Source: Stictocephala bisonia | Lineage: Eukaryota > Arthropoda > Insecta > Hemiptera > Membracidae | Direction: 5' to 3' | DNA length: 64,000 bases | Assembly (NCBI GenBank): GCA_035578905.1 | Contig: JAQJVL010000059.1 | Coordinates: 2,220,636-2,284,635 of the forward strand | Part shown: piece by piece, positions 60,531-64,000 of the stretch | Layout: each line of letters starts with the position of its first letter | Numbering within the stretch: position 1 is the first letter of the stretch | The notes under the pieces: generated by a model | Database searches by the model: none | What the model was told of the DNA's origin: nothing | Seen by the model: the letters and a program-made list of their open reading frames with translations, nothing else | Translations under genes and position numbers: made by a program

Positions 60531-60949
60531 GCTCTTAAATATTAACTTAAAACAGATTACGACCGCTACTGTTAGCATCTGCTATATTATACTAAAAAAC
60601 AACAAGAACAGGATGTAATGTTACGCATTAAAAACTAAAGAAATCATATTAAATAACAAATATGAACCAAAAGAATACTGTACTGTAAATTCAAGCAAGA
60701 TTATGTGGAAGGGGCAAAAAACACATATATTATTAGATTAAACTGAAATTCAGAAAAGAAATATCATGTTGGGTCAAATGCCAATTGAAAACAAGTCTGC
60801 AGAATGTGTTTAGAAGTGGAGTTTGTTTTATATCATTAGGCAAGCAATACGACGACTACCTCAGTCACACTATTCACCGTATATAGCTAAGTTAGTTCTT
60901 AGTTCTACTCTTCCACAGTATAACAATCACCATTGTTTACGAAGGAAAG

Positions 60950-63900
60950 GAGCAAGTGTTACAAATATAGTAGCAGGTGTATAACAGACACAATTTGTGT
61001 TTAATGTTGTTTATAAAAGAAAGCAACAAGTGTTACAAATATTGTAGCAGGTGTATAACAGACACAACGTTGTGTTTAATGTTGTTTGTGTTTTATGAAG
61101 GAAAGGAACAGGTGTTACAAATATTGTAGCAGGTGTATGACAGACACAGTGCTGTGTTTAATGTTCTTTATGAAGGAAAGGAGCAAGTGTTACAAATATT
61201 GTAGCAGGTGTATAACAGACACAATGTTGTGTCTAATGTTGTTTATGAAGGAAAGGAGCAAGTGTTACAAATATTGTAGCAGGTGTATAACAGACACAAT
61301 GTTGTGTCTAATGTTGTTTATGAAGGAAAGGAGCAAGTGTTACAAATATTGTAGCAGGTGTATAACAGACAAAATGTTGTGTCTAATGTTGTTTATGAAG
61401 GAAAGGAGCAAGTGTTACAAATATTGTAGCAGGTGTATAACAGACACAATGTTGTGTCTAATGTTGTTTATGAAGGAAAGGAGCAAGTGTTACAAATATT
61501 GTAGCAGGTGTATAACAGACACAATGTTGTGTTTGATGTTGTTTATGTAGGAAAGGAACAAGTGTTACAAATATTGCAGCAGGTGTATAACAGACACAAT
61601 GTTGTGTCTAATGTTGTTTATGAAGGAAAGGAGCAAGTGTTACAAATATTGTAGCAGGTGTATAACAGACACAATGTTGTGTCTAATGTTGTTTATGAAG
61701 AAAAGGAGCAAGTGTTACAAATATTGTAGCAGGTGTATAACAGACACAATGTTGTGTTTGATGTTGTTTATGTAGGAAAGGAACAAGTGTTACAAATATT
61801 GTAGCAGGTGTATAACAGACACAATGTTGTGTCTAATGTTGTTTATGAAGGAAAGGAGCAAGTGTTACAAATATTGTAGCAGGTGTATAACAGACACAAT
61901 GTTGTGTTTGATGTTGTTTATGTAGGAAAGGAACAAGTGTTACAAATATTGTAGCAGGTGTATAACAGACACCATGTTGTGTCTAATGTTGTTTATGAAG
62001 GAAAGGAGCAAGTGTTACAAATATTGTAGCAGGTGTATAACAGACACAATGTTGTGTTTGATGTTGTTTATGAAGGAAAGGAGCAAGTGTTACAAATATT
62101 GTAGCAGGTGTATAACAGACACAATGTTGTGTCTAATGTTGTTTATGAAGGAAAGGAGCAAGTGTTACAAATATTGTAGCAGGTGTATAACAGACACAAT
62201 GTTGTGTCTAATGTTGTTTATGAAGGAAAGGAGCAAGTGTTACAAATATTGTAGCAGGTGTATAACAGACACAATGTTGTGTCTAATGTTGTTTATGAAG
62301 GAAAGGAGCAAGTGTTACAAATATTGTAGCAGGTGTATAACAGACACAATGTTGTGTTTGATGTTGTTTATGTAGGAAAGGAACAAGTGTTACAAATATT
62401 GTAGCAGGTGTATAACAGACACAATGTTGTGTCTAATGTTGTTTATGAAGGAAAGGAGCAAGTGTTACAAATATTGTAGCAGGTGTATAACAGACACAAT
62501 GTTGTGTCTAATGTTGTTTATGAAGGAAAGGAGCAAGTGTTACAAATATTGTAGCAGGTGTATAACAGACACAATGTTGTGTCTAATGTTGTTTATGAAG
62601 GAAAGGAGCAAGTGTTACAAATATTGTAGCAGGTGTATAACAGACACAATGTTGTGTTTGATGTTGTTTATGTAGGAAAGGAACAAGTGTTACAAATATT
62701 GCAGCAGGTGTATAACAGACACAATGTTGTGTCTAATGTTGTTTATGAAGGAAAGGAGCAAGTGTTACAAATATTGTAGCAGGTGTATAACAGACACAAT
62801 GTTGTGTCTAATGTTGTTTATGAAGAAAAGGAGCAAGTGTTACAAATATTGTAGCAGGTGTATAACAGACACAATGTTGTGTTTGATGTTGTTTATGTAG
62901 GAAAGGAACAAGTGTTACAAATATTGTAGCAGGTGTATAACAGACACAATGTTGTGTCTAATGTTGTTTATGAAGGAAAGGAGCAAGTGTTACAAATATT
63001 GTAGCAGGTGTATAACAGACACAATGTTGTGTTTGATGTTGTTTATGTAGGAAAGGAACAAGTGTTACAAATATTGTAGCAGGTGTATAACAGACACCAT
63101 GTTGTGTCTAATGTTGTTTATGAAGGAAAGGAGCAAGTGTTACAAATATTGTAGCAGGTGTATAACAGACACAATGTTGTGTTTGATGTTGTTTATGAAG
63201 GAAAGGAGCAAGTGTTACAAATATTGTAGCAGGTGTATAACAGACACAATGTTGTGTCTAATGTTGTTTATGAAGGAAAGGAGCAAGTGTTACAAATATT
63301 GTAGCAGGTGTATAACAGACACAATGTTGTGTCTAATGTTGTTTATGAAGGAAAGGAGCAAGTGTTACAAATATTGTAGCAGGTGTATAACAGACACAAT
63401 GTTGTGTCTAATGTTGTTTATGAAGGAAAGGAGCAAGTGTTACAAATATTGTAGCAGGTGTATAACAGACACAATGTTGTGTTTGATGTTGTTTATGTAG
63501 GAAAGGAACAAGTGTTACAAATATTGTAGCAGGTGTATAACAGACACAATGTTGTGTCTAATGTTGTTTATGAAGGAAAGGAGCAAGTGTTACAAATATT
63601 GTAGCAGGTGTATAACAGACACAATGTTGTGTCTAATGTTGTTTATGAAGGAAAGGAGCAAGTGTTACAAATATTGTAGCAGGTGTATAACAGACACAAT
63701 GTTGTGTCTAATGTTGTTTATGAAGGAAAGGAGCAAGTGTTACAAATATTGTAGCAGGTGTATAACAGACACAATGTTGTGTTTGATGTTGTTTATGTAG
63801 GAAAGGAACAAGTGTTACAAATATTGTAGCAGGTGTATAACAGACACAATGTTGTGTCTAATGTTGTTTATGAAGGAAAGGAGCAAGTGTTACAAATATT

Positions 63901-64000
63901 GTAGCAGGTGTATAACAGACACAATGTTGTGTTTGATGTTGTTTATGTAGGAAAGGAACAAGTGTTACAAATATTGTAGCAGGTGTATAACAGACACCAT
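60950..64000 (+). repeat. 75-bp minisatellite with 1125-bp higher-order unit, continues past window
   Basis: About 40 copies of a unit containing GGAAAGGAGCAAGTGTTACA, AATATTGTAGCAGGTGTATA and ACAGACACAATGTTGTGTCT, then AATGTTGTTTATGAA. From about 61560 to the edge the array is in exact 75-bp phase. Rare markers recur 1125 bp (15 units) apart: TTGCAGC at 61576 and 62701, GAAGAAAAGG at 61697 and 62822, ACACCATG near 61971 and 63096. The third ACACCAT is at 63996, only 900 bp (12 units) on. Frames of 80-150 codons end where the GTAG variant creates a stop; they are not genes. Confidence 0.95.

Noticed and set aside
61086..63800. Several frames of 83 to 154 codons encoding MKERSKCYKYCSRCITD repeats
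   Set aside because: The 75-bp unit is 25 codons; frames stop wherever the GTAG variant appears. The Cys pattern is a translation of the repeat and I see no coding evidence.
1..64000. tRNA, rRNA or other structured RNA genes
   Set aside because: I scanned for tRNA A/B-box patterns and rRNA-like blocks and found none convincing. A covariance-model search would be needed to exclude diverged ones.
61561..64000. Treating the 1125-bp repeat as certainly biological
   Set aside because: An exact block repeat at the end of a window can also be produced by assembly. I report it as an observation and leave the cause open.

Overview
The window reads as non-genic eukaryotic DNA, most likely from an insect or another arthropod. 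It is AT-rich and full of transposon remains and minisatellite arrays. I see no operons, no bacterial gene spacing and no convincing host gene. The arthropod call is an inference. It rests on a jockey-type LINE family present in several copies, an RTE-like LINE fragment, a Tc1/mariner-group DNA transposon, and short TTAGG-type motifs such as the one beside the array at 28.1 kb. I cannot name the species.

Layout. 0.3-2.1 kb: a foldback-type element with near-identical inverted ends around a GC-rich 23-bp minisatellite. 3.9-4.85 kb: a 90-bp minisatellite. 4.87-10.97 kb: a nest of insertions. An inverted-repeat element (called family A here) contains a small foldback element and a jockey-like LINE, and the LINE is split by an apparently intact DD82E Tc1/mariner-type transposon (7483-10649). 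12.9-14.0 kb: a second LINE copy that breaks off at its catalytic motif, where a 46-bp minisatellite begins. 16.1-19.2 kb: a second family A element, split by a 2.55-kb LTR-like insert that carries a 47-bp minisatellite. 19.9-20.5 kb: a 5'-truncated RTE-like LINE with a 13-bp target duplication. 20.9-23.4 kb: 29-bp and 27-bp arrays with two hairpins between them. 25.1-26.9 kb: G-rich arrays flanked by a direct repeat.

27.7-28.1 kb: another LINE fragment, next to a 5.9-kb array of 45-bp units (28.1-34.0 kb). 35.8-39.85 kb: a degenerate array, then a 54-bp array with higher-order repeats. 41.5-47.4 kb: two related G-rich ~70-bp arrays. 51.7-55.4 kb: an 89-bp array. 55.9-60.3 kb: degenerate repeats, a 16-bp array, and LINE C-terminal fragments in both orientations. 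60.95-64 kb: a 75-bp array that runs off the window.

The only protein-coding gene I would defend is the transposase at 8308-9762 (minus strand). Tandem arrays make up roughly 40% of the window. The very long open frames inside them exist because the repeat length is a multiple of three, or because three repeats form an open frame; they should not be annotated as proteins. The most useful content is the set of datable insertion events (nesting, target duplications, empty sites in related copies), the association of minisatellites with transposons, and a G-rich minisatellite superfamily seen at four loci.
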